NCBI RefSeq assembly: GCF_052324685.1
Contig: NW_027506898.1
Coordinates: forward strand, 1,433,501-1,497,500
DNA from: Brachyhypopomus gauderio
Lineage: Eukaryota; Chordata; Actinopteri; Gymnotiformes; Hypopomidae
Reading direction: 5' to 3'
DNA: 64,000 nucleotides
Part shown: positions 29,874 to 40,565 of the stretch, piece after piece
How the letters are laid out: the number at the start of each line of letters is the position of its first letter
Numbering within the stretch: the first letter of the stretch is position 1
The notes under the pieces: generated by a model
Database searches by the model: none
The model's input: only the letters and a program-made list of their open reading frames with translations
Told to the model about the DNA's origin: nothing
Program-made: the position numbers and the translations under genes

Positions 29874-29945
29874 AGGTTCCACCGAGAGTCGAACTCGGAT
29901 TGCTGGATTCAGAGTCCAGAGTGCTAACCATTACACCATGGAACC
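29874..29945 (-). tRNA. tRNA-Gln-CTG: tRNA-Gln (CTG), class B
   Basis: Unit 24, B1, reference sequence. Confidence 0.97.
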
Positions 29946-30172
29946 TACATGAGACGCTTCTGAGTCTTGTTTTGCTGGGTTCACAGACCAAGTTAAGCTC
30001 AAAGTGACTTGTCATGGGAGAATGCATGTTGCAACAACTACAGACAAGGACTTCCAGCAACAAGATAATTAGTTGAGGTATTTGATTTGGTCAACTGAAA
30101 GACACTTTCTGTTTACACTAGTCTTCAACAACGAAAGCTGGTACAACCCCAGATAAAGAGCATGTAGCAGAA

Positions 30173-30244
30173 AGGTTCCACCGAGAGTCGAACTCGGATT
30201 GCTGGATTCAGAGTCCAGAGTGCTAACCATTACACCATGGAACC
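30173..30244 (-). tRNA. tRNA-Gln-CTG: tRNA-Gln (CTG), class B
   Basis: Unit 24, B2, reference sequence. Confidence 0.97.
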
Positions 30245-30471
30245 TACATTAGGCATTTCTGAGTCTTGTTTTGCTGGGTTCACAGACCAAGTTAAGCTCA
30301 AAGTGACTTGTCATGGGAGAATGCAGGTTGCAACAACTACAGACAAGGACTTCCAGCAACAAGATAATTAGTTGAGGTATTTGATTTGGTCAACTGAAAG
30401 ACACTTTCTGTTTACAGTAGTCTTCAACAATGAAAGCTGGTACAATCCCAGATAAAGAGCATGTAGCAGAA

Positions 30472-30543
30472 AGGTTCCACCGAGAGTCGAACTCGGATTG
30501 CTGGATTCAGAGTCCAGAGTGCTAACCATTACACCATGGAACC
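30472..30543 (-). tRNA. tRNA-Gln-CTG: tRNA-Gln (CTG), class B
   Basis: Unit 24, B3, reference sequence. Confidence 0.97.
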
Positions 30544-30770
30544 TACATGAGACACTTCTGAGTCTTGTTTTGCTGGGTTCACAGACCAAGTTAAGCTCAA
30601 AGTGACTTGTCATGGGAGAATGCAGGTTGCAACAACTACAGACAAGGACTTCCAGCAACAAGATAATTAGTAGAGGTATTTGATTTGGTCAACTGAAAGA
30701 CACTTTCTGTTTACAGTAGTCTTCAACAATGAAAGCTGGTACAATCCCAGATAAAGAGCATGTAGCAGAA

Positions 30771-30842
30771 AGGTTCCACCGAGAGTCGAACTCGGATCAC
30801 TGGATTCAAAGTCCAGAGTGCTGACCATTACACCATGGAACC
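30771..30842 (-). tRNA. tRNA-Gln-TTG: tRNA-Gln (TTG)
   Basis: Unit 24, reference sequence. Confidence 0.97.
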
Positions 30843-30871
30843 CACAGCAAAAGTTGTTTCTAGCAAATGAG

Positions 30872-30911
30872 TTGCTGGATTCAGAGTTCAGAATGCTAAC
30901 ACCATGGAACC
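30872..30911 (-). pseudogene. tRNA-Gln 5'-half fragment
   Basis: Unit 24, form 2. Confidence 0.88.
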
Positions 30912-31237
30912 AACAAATAGGTTTCCAACTTCTCTGCCGTTGATTTCAGAGTCTGTTGTGCTTACTACTGCATCACGCAACCAAAGAAATTAGCTTTTGT
31001 GAATACTGTTTTGCTGAACACATAGCAAAACATCCTGTCCTGAGACCCTAGCATATTTGGATTTAAATGACTTCACCAATTCTAGGATAATCAGAAAGCT
31101 GTTTGCCACAAGAACAAGCATGTAAAAATTCTGAAAACAATTCATGAAATATGCTGAAATTATATAGACCGCAAGCATGTGATAGAGCTTGCATGGAGAA
31201 AAGACCTGCAAGCTGGAATCAACACTAATGAATCAAA

Positions 31238-31309
31238 AGGTTCCACTGAGAGTTGAACTCAGATTGCTGGATTCAGAGTCCAGAGTGCTAACCATTACAC
31301 CATGGAACC
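31238..31309 (-). tRNA. tRNA-Gln-CTG: tRNA-Gln (CTG), class A
   Basis: Unit 25, reference sequence. Confidence 0.97.
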
Positions 31310-31537
31310 TAAAAGATAAGTTCTGATTCTTCTGTTTTGCTGGGTTCACAGACCAAGTTAAGCTCAAAGTGACTTGTCTTGAGAGGATGCAAGTTGCAAC
31401 AACTACAGACAAGGACTTCCAGCAACAAGATATTTAGTTGAGGTATTCGATTTGGTCAACTGAAAGACACTTTCTGTTTACAGTAGTCTTCAACAATGAA
31501 AGCTGGTACAATCCCAGATAAAGAGCATGTAGCAGAA

Positions 31538-31609
31538 AGGTTCCACCGAGAGTCGAACTCGGATTGCTGGATTCAGAGTCCAGAGTGCTAACCATTACAC
31601 CATGGAACC
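31538..31609 (-). tRNA. tRNA-Gln-CTG: tRNA-Gln (CTG), class B
   Basis: Unit 25, B1, reference sequence. Confidence 0.97.
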
Positions 31610-31836
31610 TACATTAGACATTTCTGAGTCTTGTTTTGCTGGGTTCACATACCAAGTTAAGCTCAAAGTGACTTGTCATGGGAGAATGCATGTTGCAACA
31701 ACTACAGACAAGGACTTCCAGCAACAAGATAATTAGATGAGGTATTTGATTTGGTCAACTGAAAGACACTTTCTGTTTACACTAGTCTTTAACAACGAAA
31801 GCTGGTACAACCCCAGATAAAGAGCATGTAGCAGAA

Positions 31837-31908
31837 AGGTTCCACCGAGAGTCGAACTCGGATTGCTGGATTCAGAGTCCAGAGTGCTAACCATTACACC
31901 ATGGAACC
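31837..31908 (-). tRNA. tRNA-Gln-CTG: tRNA-Gln (CTG), class B
   Basis: Unit 25, B2, reference sequence. Confidence 0.97.
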
Positions 31909-32135
31909 TACATTAGACATTTCTGAGTCTTGTTTTGCTGGGTTCACAGACCAAGTTAAGCTCAAAGTGACTTGTCATGGGAGAATGCAGGTTGCAACAA
32001 CTACAGACAAGGACTTCCAGCAACAAGATAATTAGTAGAGGTATTTGATTTGGTCAACTGAAAGACACTTTCTGTTTACAGTAGTCTTCAACAATGAAAG
32101 CTGGTACAATCCCAGATAAAGAGCATGTAGCAGAA

Positions 32136-32207
32136 AGGTTCCACCGAGAGTCGAACTCGGATCACTGGATTCAAAGTCCAGAGTGCTGACCATTACACCA
32201 TGGAACC
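32136..32207 (-). tRNA. tRNA-Gln-TTG: tRNA-Gln (TTG)
   Basis: Unit 25, reference sequence. Confidence 0.97.
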
Positions 32208-32236
32208 CACAGCAAAAGTTGTTTCTAGCAAATGAG

Positions 32237-32276
32237 TTGCTGGATTCAGAGTTCAGAATGCTAACACCATGGAACC
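32237..32276 (-). pseudogene. tRNA-Gln 5'-half fragment
   Basis: Unit 25, form 2. Confidence 0.88.
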
Positions 32277-32602
32277 AACAAATAGGTTTCCAACTTCTCT
32301 GCCGTTGATTTCAGAGTCTGTTGTGCTTACTACTGCATCACGCAACCAAAGAAATTAGCTTTTGTGAATACTGTTTTGCTGAACACATAGCAAAACATCC
32401 TGTCCTGAGACCCTAGCATATTTGGATTTAAATGACTTCACCAATTCTAGGATAATCAGAAAGCTGTTTGCCACAAGAACAAGCATGTAAAAATTCTGAA
32501 AACAATTCATGAAATATGCTGGAATTATATAGACCGCAAGCATGTGATAGAGCTTGCATGGAGAAAAGACCTGCAAGCTGGAATCAACACTAATGAATCA
32601 AA

Positions 32603-32674
32603 AGGTTCCACTGAGAGTTGAACTCAGATTGCTGGATTCAGAGTCCAGAGTGCTAACCATTACACCATGGAACC
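32603..32674 (-). tRNA. tRNA-Gln-CTG: tRNA-Gln (CTG), class A
   Basis: Unit 26, reference sequence. Confidence 0.97.
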
Positions 32675-32902
32675 TAAAAGATAAGTTCTGATTCTTCTGT
32701 TTTGCTGGGTTCACAGACCAAGTTAAGCTCAAAGTGACTTGTCTTGAGAGGATGCAAGTTGCAACAACTACAGACAAGGACTTCCAGCAACAAGATATTT
32801 AGTTGAGGTATTCGATTTGGTCAACTGAAAGACACTTTCTGTTTACAGTAGTCTTCAACAATGAAAGCTGGTACAATCCCAGATAAAGAGCATGTAGCAG
32901 AA

Positions 32903-32974
32903 AGGTTCCACCGAGAGTCGAACTCGGATTGCTGGATTCAGAGTCCAGAGTGCTAACCATTACACCATGGAACC
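32903..32974 (-). tRNA. tRNA-Gln-CTG: tRNA-Gln (CTG), class B
   Basis: Unit 26, B1, reference sequence. Confidence 0.97.
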
Positions 32975-33201
32975 TACATGAGACACTTCTGAGTCTTGTT
33001 TTGCTGGGTTCACAGACCAAGTTAAGCTCAAAGTGACTTGTCATGGGAGAATGCATGTTGCAACAACTACAGACAAGGACTTCCAGCAACAAGATAATTA
33101 GTTGAGGTATTTGATTTGGTCAACTGAAAGACACTTTCTGTTTACACTAGTCTTCAACAACGAAAGCTGGTACAACCCCAGATAAAGAGCATGTAGCAGA
33201 A

Positions 33202-33273
33202 AGGTTCCACCGAGAGTCGAACTCGGATTGCTGGATTCAGAGTCCAGAGTGCTAACCATTACACCATGGAACC
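33202..33273 (-). tRNA. tRNA-Gln-CTG: tRNA-Gln (CTG), class B
   Basis: Unit 26, B2, reference sequence. Confidence 0.97.
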
Positions 33274-33500
33274 TACATTAGACATTTCTGAGTCTTGTTT
33301 TGCTGGGTTCACAGACCAAGTTAAGCTCAAAGTGACTTGTCATGGGAGAATGCAGGTTGCAACAACTACAGACAAGGACTTCCAGCAACAAGATAATTAG
33401 TAGAGGTATTTGATTTGGTCAACTGAAAGACACTTTCTGTTTACAGTAGTCTTCAACAATGAAAGCTGGTACAATCCCAGATAAAGAGCATGTAGCAGAA

Positions 33501-33572
33501 AGGTTCCACCAAGAGTCGAACTCGGATTGCTGGATTCAGAGTCCAGAGTGCTAACCATTACACCATGGAACC
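33501..33572 (-). tRNA. tRNA-Gln-CTG: tRNA-Gln (CTG), class B, U63 variant
   Basis: Unit 26, B3, G51-U63 wobble as in 27742..27813. Confidence 0.94.
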
Positions 33573-33799
33573 TACATGAGACACTTCTGAGTCTTGTTTT
33601 GCTGGGTTCACAGACCAAGTTAAGCTCAAAGTGACTTGTCATGGGAGAATGCATGTTGCAACAACTACAGACAATGACTTCCAGCAACAAGATAATTAGT
33701 TGAGGTATTTGATTTGGTCAACTGAAAGACACTTTCTGTTTACAGTAGTCTTCAACAATGAAAGCTGGTACAATCCCAGATAAAGAGCATGTAGCAGAA

Positions 33800-33871
33800 A
33801 GGTTCCACCGAGAGTCGAACTCGGATCACTGGATTCAAAGTCCAGAGTGCTGACCATTACACCATGGAACC
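33800..33871 (-). tRNA. tRNA-Gln-TTG: tRNA-Gln (TTG)
   Basis: Unit 26, reference sequence. Confidence 0.97.
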
Positions 33872-33900
33872 CACAGCAAAAGTTGTTTCTAGCAAATGAG

Positions 33901-33940
33901 TTGCTGGATTCAGAGTCCAGAATGCTAACACCATGGAAAC
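33901..33940 (-). pseudogene. tRNA-Gln 5'-half fragment
   Basis: Unit 26, form 1. Confidence 0.88.
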
Positions 33941-34266
33941 AGCAAATAGGTTTCCAACTTCTCTGCCGTTGATTTCAGAGTCTGTTGTGCTTACTACTGC
34001 ATCACGCAACCAAAGAAATTAGCTTTTGTGAATACTGTTTTGCTGAACACATAGCAAAACATCCTGTCCTGAGACCCTAGCATATTTGGATTTAAATGAC
34101 TTCACCAATTCTAGGATAATCAGAAAGCTGTTTGCCACAAGAACAAGCATGTAAAAATTCTGAAAACAATTCATGAAATATGCTGGAATTATATAGACCG
34201 CAAGCATGTGATAGAGCTTGCATGGAGAAAAGACCTGCAAGCTGGAATCAACACTAATGAATCAAA

Positions 34267-34338
34267 AGGTTCCACTGAGAGTTGAACTCTGATTGCTGGA
34301 TTTAGAGTCCAGAGTGCTAACCATTACACCATGGAACC
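34267..34338 (-). tRNA. tRNA-Sup-CTA: tRNA with CTA anticodon (amber type), A50 variant
   Basis: Unit 27, same bases as 28508..28579 (G36A with A50-A64 mismatch). Confidence 0.88.
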
Positions 34339-34566
34339 TAAAAGATAAGTTCTGATTCTTCTGTTTTGCTGGGTTCACAGACCAAGTTAAGCTCAAAGTG
34401 ACTTGTCATGGGAGAATGCAGGTTGCAACAACTACAGACAAGGACTTCCAGCAACAAGATAATTAGTTGAGGTATTTGATTTGGTCAACTGAAAGACACT
34501 TTCTGTTTACACTAGTCTTCAACAACGAAAGCTGGTACAACCCCAGATAAAGAGCATGTAGCAGAA

Positions 34567-34638
34567 AGGTTCCACCGAGAGTCGAACTCGGATTGCTGGA
34601 TTCAGAGTCCAGAGTGCTAACCATTACACCATGGAACC
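34567..34638 (-). tRNA. tRNA-Gln-CTG: tRNA-Gln (CTG), class B
   Basis: Unit 27, B1, reference sequence. Confidence 0.97.
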
Positions 34639-34865
34639 TACGTTAGACACTTCTGAGTCTTGTTTTGCTCGGTTCACAGACCAAGTTAAGCTCAAAGTGA
34701 CTTGTCATGGGAGAATGCAGGTTGCAACAACTACAGACAAGGACTTCCAGCAACAAGATAATTAGTTGAGGTATTTGATTTGGTCAACTGAAAGACACTT
34801 TCTGTTTACAGTAGTCTTCAACAATGAAAGCTGGTACAATCCCAGATAAAGAGCATGTAGCAGAA

Positions 34866-34937
34866 AGGTTCCACCGAGAGTCGAACTCGGATCACTGGAT
34901 TCAAAGTCCAGAGTGCTGACCATTACACCATGGAACC
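34866..34937 (-). tRNA. tRNA-Gln-TTG: tRNA-Gln (TTG)
   Basis: Unit 27, reference sequence; gcaacag upstream flank. Confidence 0.97.
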
Positions 34938-34966
34938 CACAGCAACAGTTGTTTCTAGCAAATGAG

Positions 34967-35006
34967 TTGCTGGATTCAGAGTCCAGAATGCTAACACCAT
35001 GGAACC
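34967..35006 (-). pseudogene. tRNA-Gln 5'-half fragment
   Basis: Unit 27, form 3. Confidence 0.88.
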
Positions 35007-35332
35007 AGCAAATAGGTTTCCAACTTCTCTGCCATTGATTTCAGAGTCTGTTGTGCTTACTACTGCATCACGCAACCAAAGAAATTAGCTTTTGTGAATA
35101 CTGTTTTGCTGAACACATAGCAAAACATCCTGTCCTGAGACCCTAGCATATTTGGATTTAAATGAATTCACCAATTCTAGGATAATCAGAAAGCTGTTTG
35201 CCACAAGAACAAGCATGTAAAAATTCTGAAAACAATTCATGAAATATGCTGGAATTATAAAGACCGCAAGCATGTGATAGAGCTTGCATGGAGAAAAGAC
35301 CTGCAAGCTGGAATCAACACTAATGAATCAAA

Positions 35333-35404
35333 AGGTTCCACTGAGAGTTGAACTCAGATTGCTGGATTCAGAGTGCAGAGTGCTAACCATTACACCATGG
35401 AACC
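35333..35404 (-). tRNA. tRNA-Gln-CTG: tRNA-Gln (CTG), class A, C30 variant
   Basis: Unit 28, C30-C40 mismatch as in unit 24. Confidence 0.88.
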
Positions 35405-35632
35405 TAAAAGATAAGTTCTGATTCTTCTGTTTTGCTGGGTTCACAGACCAAGTTAAGCTCAAAGTGACTTGTCTTGAGAGGATGCAAGTTGCAACAACTA
35501 CAGACAAGGACTTCCAGCAACAAGATATTTAGTTGAGGTATTCGATTTGGTCAACTGAAAGACACTTTCTGTTTACAGTAGTCTTCAACAATGAAAGCTG
35601 GTACAATCCCAGATAAAGAGCATGTAGCAGAA

Positions 35633-35704
35633 AGGTTCCACCGAGAGTCGAACTCGGATTGCTGGATTCAGAGTCCAGAGTGCTAACCATTACACCATGG
35701 AACC
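35633..35704 (-). tRNA. tRNA-Gln-CTG: tRNA-Gln (CTG), class B
   Basis: Unit 28, B1, reference sequence. Confidence 0.97.
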
Positions 35705-35931
35705 TACATGAGACGCTTCTGAGTCTTGTTTTGCTGGGTTCACAGACCAAGTTAAGCTCAAAGTGACTTGTCATGGGAGAATGCATGTTGCAACAACTAC
35801 AGACAAGGACTTCCAGCAACAAGATAATTAGTTGAGGTATTTGATTTGGTCAACTGAAAGACACTTTCTGTTTACACTAGTCTTCAACAACGAAAGCTGG
35901 TACAACCCCAGATAAAGAGCATGTAGCAGAA

Positions 35932-36003
35932 AGGTTCCACCGAGAGTCGAACTCGGATTGCTGGATTCAGAGTCCAGAGTGCTAACCATTACACCATGGA
36001 ACC
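35932..36003 (-). tRNA. tRNA-Gln-CTG: tRNA-Gln (CTG), class B
   Basis: Unit 28, B2, reference sequence. Confidence 0.97.
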
Positions 36004-36230
36004 TACATTAGGCATTTCTGAGTCTTGTTTTGCTGGGTTCACAGACCAAGTTAAGCTCAAAGTGACTTGTCATGGGAGAATGCAGGTTGCAACAACTACA
36101 GACAAGGACTTCCAGCAACAAGATAATTAGTTGAGGTATTTGATTTGGTCAACTGAAAGACACTTTCTGTTTACAGTAGTCTTCAACAATGAAAGCTGGT
36201 ACAATCCCAGATAAAGAGCATGTAGCAGAA

Positions 36231-36302
36231 AGGTTCCACCGAGAGTCGAACTCGGATTGCTGGATTCAGAGTCCAGAGTGCTAACCATTACACCATGGAA
36301 CC
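36231..36302 (-). tRNA. tRNA-Gln-CTG: tRNA-Gln (CTG), class B
   Basis: Unit 28, B3, reference sequence. Confidence 0.97.
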
Positions 36303-36529
36303 TACATGAGACACTTCTGAGTCTTGTTTTGCTGGGTTCACAGACCAAGTTAAGCTCAAAGTGACTTGTCATGGGAGAATGCAGGTTGCAACAACTACAG
36401 ACAAGGACTTCCAGCAACAAGATAATTAGTAGAGGTATTTGATTTGGTCAACTGAAAGACACTTTCTGTTTACAGTAGTCTTCAACAATGAAAGCTGGTA
36501 CAATCCCAGATAAAGAGCATGTAGCAGAA

Positions 36530-36601
36530 AGGTTCCACCGAGAGTCGAACTCGGATCACTGGATTCAAAGTCCAGAGTGCTGACCATTACACCATGGAAC
36601 C
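36530..36601 (-). tRNA. tRNA-Gln-TTG: tRNA-Gln (TTG)
   Basis: Unit 28, reference sequence. Confidence 0.97.
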
Positions 36602-36630
36602 CACAGCAAAAGTTGTTTCTAGCAAATGAG

Positions 36631-36670
36631 TTGCTGGATTCAGAGTTCAGAATGCTAACACCATGGAACC
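36631..36670 (-). pseudogene. tRNA-Gln 5'-half fragment
   Basis: Unit 28, form 2. Confidence 0.88.
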
Positions 36671-36996
36671 AACAAATAGGTTTCCAACTTCTCTGCCGTT
36701 GATTTCAGAGTCTGTTGTGCTTACTACTGCATCACGCAACCAAAGAAATTAGCTTTTGTGAATACTGTTTTGCTGAACACATAGCAAAACATCCTGTCCT
36801 GAGACCCTAGCATATTTGGATTTAAATGACTTCACCAATTCTAGGATAATCAGAAAGCTGTTTGCCACAAGAACAAGCATGTAAAAATTCTGAAAACAAT
36901 TCATGAAATATGCTGGAATTATATAGACCGCAAGCATGTGATAGAGCTTGCATGGAGAAAAGACCTGCAAGCTGGAATCAACACTAATGAATCAAA

Positions 36997-37068
36997 AGGT
37001 TCCACTGAGAGTTGAACTCAGATTGCTGGATTCAGAGTCCAGAGTGCTAACCATTACACCATGGAACC
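36997..37068 (-). tRNA. tRNA-Gln-CTG: tRNA-Gln (CTG), class A
   Basis: Unit 29, reference sequence. Confidence 0.97.
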
Positions 37069-37296
37069 TAAAAGATAAGTTCTGATTCTTCTGTTTTGCT
37101 GGGTTCACAGACCAAGTTAAGCTCAAAGTGACTTGTCTTGAGAGGATGCAAGTTGCAACAACTACAGACAAGGACTTCCAGCAACAAGATATTTAGTTGA
37201 GGTATTCGATTTGGTCAACTGAAAGACACTTTCTGTTTACAGTAGTCTTCAACAATGAAAGCTGGTACAATCCCAGATAAAGAGCATGTAGCAGAA

Positions 37297-37368
37297 AGGT
37301 TCCACCGAGAGTCGAACTCGGATTGCTGGATTCAGAGTCCAGAGTGCTAACCATTACACCATGGAACC
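37297..37368 (-). tRNA. tRNA-Gln-CTG: tRNA-Gln (CTG), class B
   Basis: Unit 29, B1, reference sequence. Confidence 0.97.
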
Positions 37369-37595
37369 TACATTAGACATTTCTGAGTCTTGTTTTGCTG
37401 GGTTCACATACCAAGTTAAGCTCAAAGTGACTTGTCATGGGAGAATGCATGTTGCAACAACTACAGACAAGGACTTCCAGCAACAAGATAATTAGATGAG
37501 GTATTTGATTTGGTCAACTGAAAGACACTTTCTGTTTACACTAGTCTTTAACAACGAAAGCTGGTACAACCCCAGATAAAGAGCATGTAGCAGAA

Positions 37596-37667
37596 AGGTT
37601 CCACCGAGAGTCGAACTCGGATTGCTGGATTCAGAGTCCAGAGTGCTAACCATTACACCATGGAACC
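37596..37667 (-). tRNA. tRNA-Gln-CTG: tRNA-Gln (CTG), class B
   Basis: Unit 29, B2, reference sequence. Confidence 0.97.
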
Positions 37668-37894
37668 TACATTAGACATTTCTGAGTCTTGTTTTGCTGG
37701 GTTCACAGACCAAGTTAAGCTCAAAGTGACTTGTCATGGGAGAATGCAGGTTGCAACAACTACAGACAAGGACTTCCAGCAACAAGATAATTAGTAGAGG
37801 TATTTGATTTGGTCAACTGAAAGACACTTTCTGTTTACAGTAGTCTTCAACAATGAAAGCTGGTACAATCCCAGATAAAGAGCATGTAGCAGAA

Positions 37895-37966
37895 AGGTTC
37901 CACCGAGAGTCGAACTCGGATCACTGGATTCAAAGTCCAGAGTGCTGACCATTACACCATGGAACC
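37895..37966 (-). tRNA. tRNA-Gln-TTG: tRNA-Gln (TTG)
   Basis: Unit 29, reference sequence. Confidence 0.97.
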
Positions 37967-37995
37967 CACAGCAAAAGTTGTTTCTAGCAAATGAG

Positions 37996-38035
37996 TTGCT
38001 GGATTCAGAGTTCAGAATGCTAACACCATGGAACC
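37996..38035 (-). pseudogene. tRNA-Gln 5'-half fragment
   Basis: Unit 29, form 2. Confidence 0.88.
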
Positions 38036-38361
38036 AACAAATAGGTTTCCAACTTCTCTGCCGTTGATTTCAGAGTCTGTTGTGCTTACTACTGCATCAC
38101 GCAACCAAAGAAATTAGCTTTTGTGAATACTGTTTTGCTGAACACATAGCAAAACATCCTGTCCTGAGACCCTAGCATATTTGGATTTAAATGACTTCAC
38201 CAATTCTAGGATAATCAGAAAGCTGTTTGCCACAAGAACAAGCATGTAAAAATTCTGAAAACAATTCATGAAATATGCTGGAATTATATAGACCGCAAGC
38301 ATGTGATAGAGCTTGCATGGAGAAAAGACCTGCAAGCTGGAATCAACACTAATGAATCAAA

Positions 38362-38433
38362 AGGTTCCACTGAGAGTTGAACTCAGATTGCTGGATTCAG
38401 AGTCCAGAGTGCTAACCATTACACCATGGAACC
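38362..38433 (-). tRNA. tRNA-Gln-CTG: tRNA-Gln (CTG), class A
   Basis: Unit 30, reference sequence. Confidence 0.97.
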
Positions 38434-38661
38434 TAAAAGATAAGTTCTGATTCTTCTGTTTTGCTGGGTTCACAGACCAAGTTAAGCTCAAAGTGACTTG
38501 TCTTGAGAGGATGCAAGTTGCAACAACTACAGACAAGGACTTCCAGCAACAAGATATTTAGTTGAGGTATTCGATTTGGTCAACTGAAAGACACTTTCTG
38601 TTTACAGTAGTCTTCAACAATGAAAGCTGGTACAATCCCAGATAAAGAGCATGTAGCAGAA

Positions 38662-38733
38662 AGGTTCCACCGAGAGTCGAACTCGGATTGCTGGATTCAG
38701 AGTCCAGAGTGCTAACCATTACACCATGGAACC
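38662..38733 (-). tRNA. tRNA-Gln-CTG: tRNA-Gln (CTG), class B
   Basis: Unit 30, B1, reference sequence. Confidence 0.97.
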
Positions 38734-38960
38734 TACATTAGACATTTCTGAGTCTTGTTTTTCTGGGTTCACATACCAAGTTAAGCTCAAAGTGACTTGT
38801 CATGGGAGAATGCAGGTTGCAACAACTACAGACAAGGACTTCCAGCAACAAGATAATTAGTAGAGGTATTTGATTTGGTCAACTGAAAGACACTTTCTGT
38901 TTACAGTAGTCTTCAACAATGAAAGCTGGTACAATCCCAGATAAAGAGCATGTAGCAGAA

Positions 38961-39032
38961 AGGTTCCACCGAGAGTCGAACTCGGATCACTGGATTCAAA
39001 GTCCAGAGTGCTGACCATTACACCATGGAACC
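38961..39032 (-). tRNA. tRNA-Gln-TTG: tRNA-Gln (TTG)
   Basis: Unit 30, reference sequence. Confidence 0.97.
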
Positions 39033-39061
39033 CACAGCAAAAGTTGTTTCTAGCAAATGAG

Positions 39062-39101
39062 TTGCTGGATTCAGAGTCCAGAATGCTAACACCATGGAAA
39101 C
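39062..39101 (-). pseudogene. tRNA-Gln 5'-half fragment
   Basis: Unit 30, form 1. Confidence 0.88.
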
Positions 39102-39427
39102 AGCAAATAGGTTTCCAACTTCTCTGCCGTTGATTTCAGAGTCTGTTGTGCTTACTACTGCATCACGCAACCAAAGAAATTAGCTTTTGTGAATACTGTT
39201 TTGCTGAACACATAGCAAAACATCCTGTCCTGAGACCCTAGCATATTTGGATTTAAATGACTTCACCAATTCTAGGATAATCAGAAAGCTGTTTGCCACA
39301 AGAACAAGCATGTAAAAATTCTGAAAACAATTCATGAAATATGCTGGAATTATATAGACCGCAAGCATGTGATAGAGCTTGCATGGAGAAAAGACCTGCA
39401 AGCTGGAATCAACACTAATGAATCAAA

Positions 39428-39499
39428 AGGTTCCACTGAGAGTTGAACTCAGATTGCTGGATTCAGAGTCCAGAGTGCTAACCATTACACCATGGAACC
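39428..39499 (-). tRNA. tRNA-Gln-CTG: tRNA-Gln (CTG), class A
   Basis: Unit 31, reference sequence. Confidence 0.97.
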
Positions 39500-39727
39500 T
39501 AAAAGATAAGTTCTGATTCTTCTGTTTTGCTGGGTTCACAGACCAAGTTAAGCTCAAAGTGACTTGTCTTGAGAGGATGCAAGTTGCAACAACTACAGAC
39601 AAGGACTTCCAGCAACAAGATATTTAGTTGAGGTATTCGATTTGGTCAACTGAAATACACTTTCTGTTTACAGTAGTCTTCAACAATGAAAGCTGGTACA
39701 ATCCCAGATAAAGAGCATGTAGCAGAA

Positions 39728-39799
39728 AGGTTCCACCGAGAGTCGAACTCGGATTGCTGGATTCAGAGTCCAGAGTGCTAACCATTACACCATGGAACC
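39728..39799 (-). tRNA. tRNA-Gln-CTG: tRNA-Gln (CTG), class B
   Basis: Unit 31, B1, reference sequence. Confidence 0.97.
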
Positions 39800-40026
39800 T
39801 ACATTAGACATTTCTGAGTCTTGTTTTTCTGGGTTCACATACCAAGTTAAGCTCAAAGTGACTTGTCATGGGAGAATGCAGGTTGCAACAACTACAGACA
39901 AGGACTTCCAGCAACAAGATAATTAGTAGAGGTATTTGATTTGGTCAACTGAAAGACACTTTCTGTTTACAGTAGTCTTCAACAATGAAAGCTGGTACAA
40001 TCCCAGATAAAGAGCATGTAGCAGAA

Positions 40027-40098
40027 AGGTTCCACCGAGAGTCGAACTCGGATCACTGGATTCAAAGTCCAGAGTGCTGACCATTACACCATGGAACC
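40027..40098 (-). tRNA. tRNA-Gln-TTG: tRNA-Gln (TTG)
   Basis: Unit 31, reference sequence. Confidence 0.97.
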
Positions 40099-40127
40099 CA
40101 CAGCAAAAGTTGTTTCTAGCAAATGAG

Positions 40128-40167
40128 TTGCTGGATTCAGAGTCCAGAATGCTAACACCATGGAAAC
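40128..40167 (-). pseudogene. tRNA-Gln 5'-half fragment
   Basis: Unit 31, form 1. Confidence 0.88.
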
Positions 40168-40493
40168 AGCAAATAGGTTTCCAACTTCTCTGCCGTTGAT
40201 TTCAGAGTCTGTTGTGCTTACTACTGCATCACGCAACCAAAGAAATTAGCTTTTGTGAATACTGTTTTGCTGAACACATAGCAAAACATCCTGTCCTGAG
40301 ACCCTAGCATATTTGGATTTAAATGACTTCACCAATTCTAGGATAATCAGAAAGCTGTTTGCCACAAGAACAAGCATGTAAAAATTCTGAAAACAATTCA
40401 TGAAATATGCTGGAATTATATAGACCGCAAGCATGTGATAGAGCTTGCATGGAGAAAAGACCTGCAAGCTGGAATCAACACTAATGAATCAAA

Positions 40494-40565
40494 AGGTTCC
40501 ACTGAGAGTTGAACTCAGATTGCTGGATTCAGAGTCCAGAGTGCTAACCATTACACCATGGAACC
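40494..40565 (-). tRNA. tRNA-Gln-CTG: tRNA-Gln (CTG), class A
   Basis: Unit 32, reference sequence. Confidence 0.97.

Larger units (their letters stand above)
29306..30969. repeat. Array unit 24 (n=3, 1664 bp)
   Basis: Relic at 30919..30982. Relic spacer has gaattcacc and tataaag, shared with units 28, 34 and 37. Confidence 0.95.
30970..32334. repeat. Array unit 25 (n=2, 1365 bp)
   Basis: Relic at 32284..32347. Relic spacer has a private gctgaaatt change. Confidence 0.95.
32335..33998. repeat. Array unit 26 (n=3, 1664 bp)
   Basis: Relic at 33948..34011. Its right end equals that of unit 22, marking the junction of the 5759-bp duplication. Confidence 0.95.
33999..35064. repeat. Array unit 27 (n=1, 1066 bp)
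   Basis: Relic at 35014..35077. Copy of unit 23, including the hybrid spacer (34339..34566). Confidence 0.95.
35065..36728. repeat. Array unit 28 (n=3, 1664 bp)
   Basis: Relic at 36678..36741. Copy of unit 24. Confidence 0.95.
36729..38093. repeat. Array unit 29 (n=2, 1365 bp)
   Basis: Relic at 38043..38106. Copy of units 20 and 25. Confidence 0.95.
38094..39159. repeat. Array unit 30 (n=1, 1066 bp)
   Basis: Relic at 39109..39172. Unit 21 type. Confidence 0.95.
39160..40225. repeat. Array unit 31 (n=1, 1066 bp)
   Basis: Relic at 40175..40238. Combines gaaatacac (unit 22 mark) with gtttttctggg (unit 21 mark). Confidence 0.95.
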
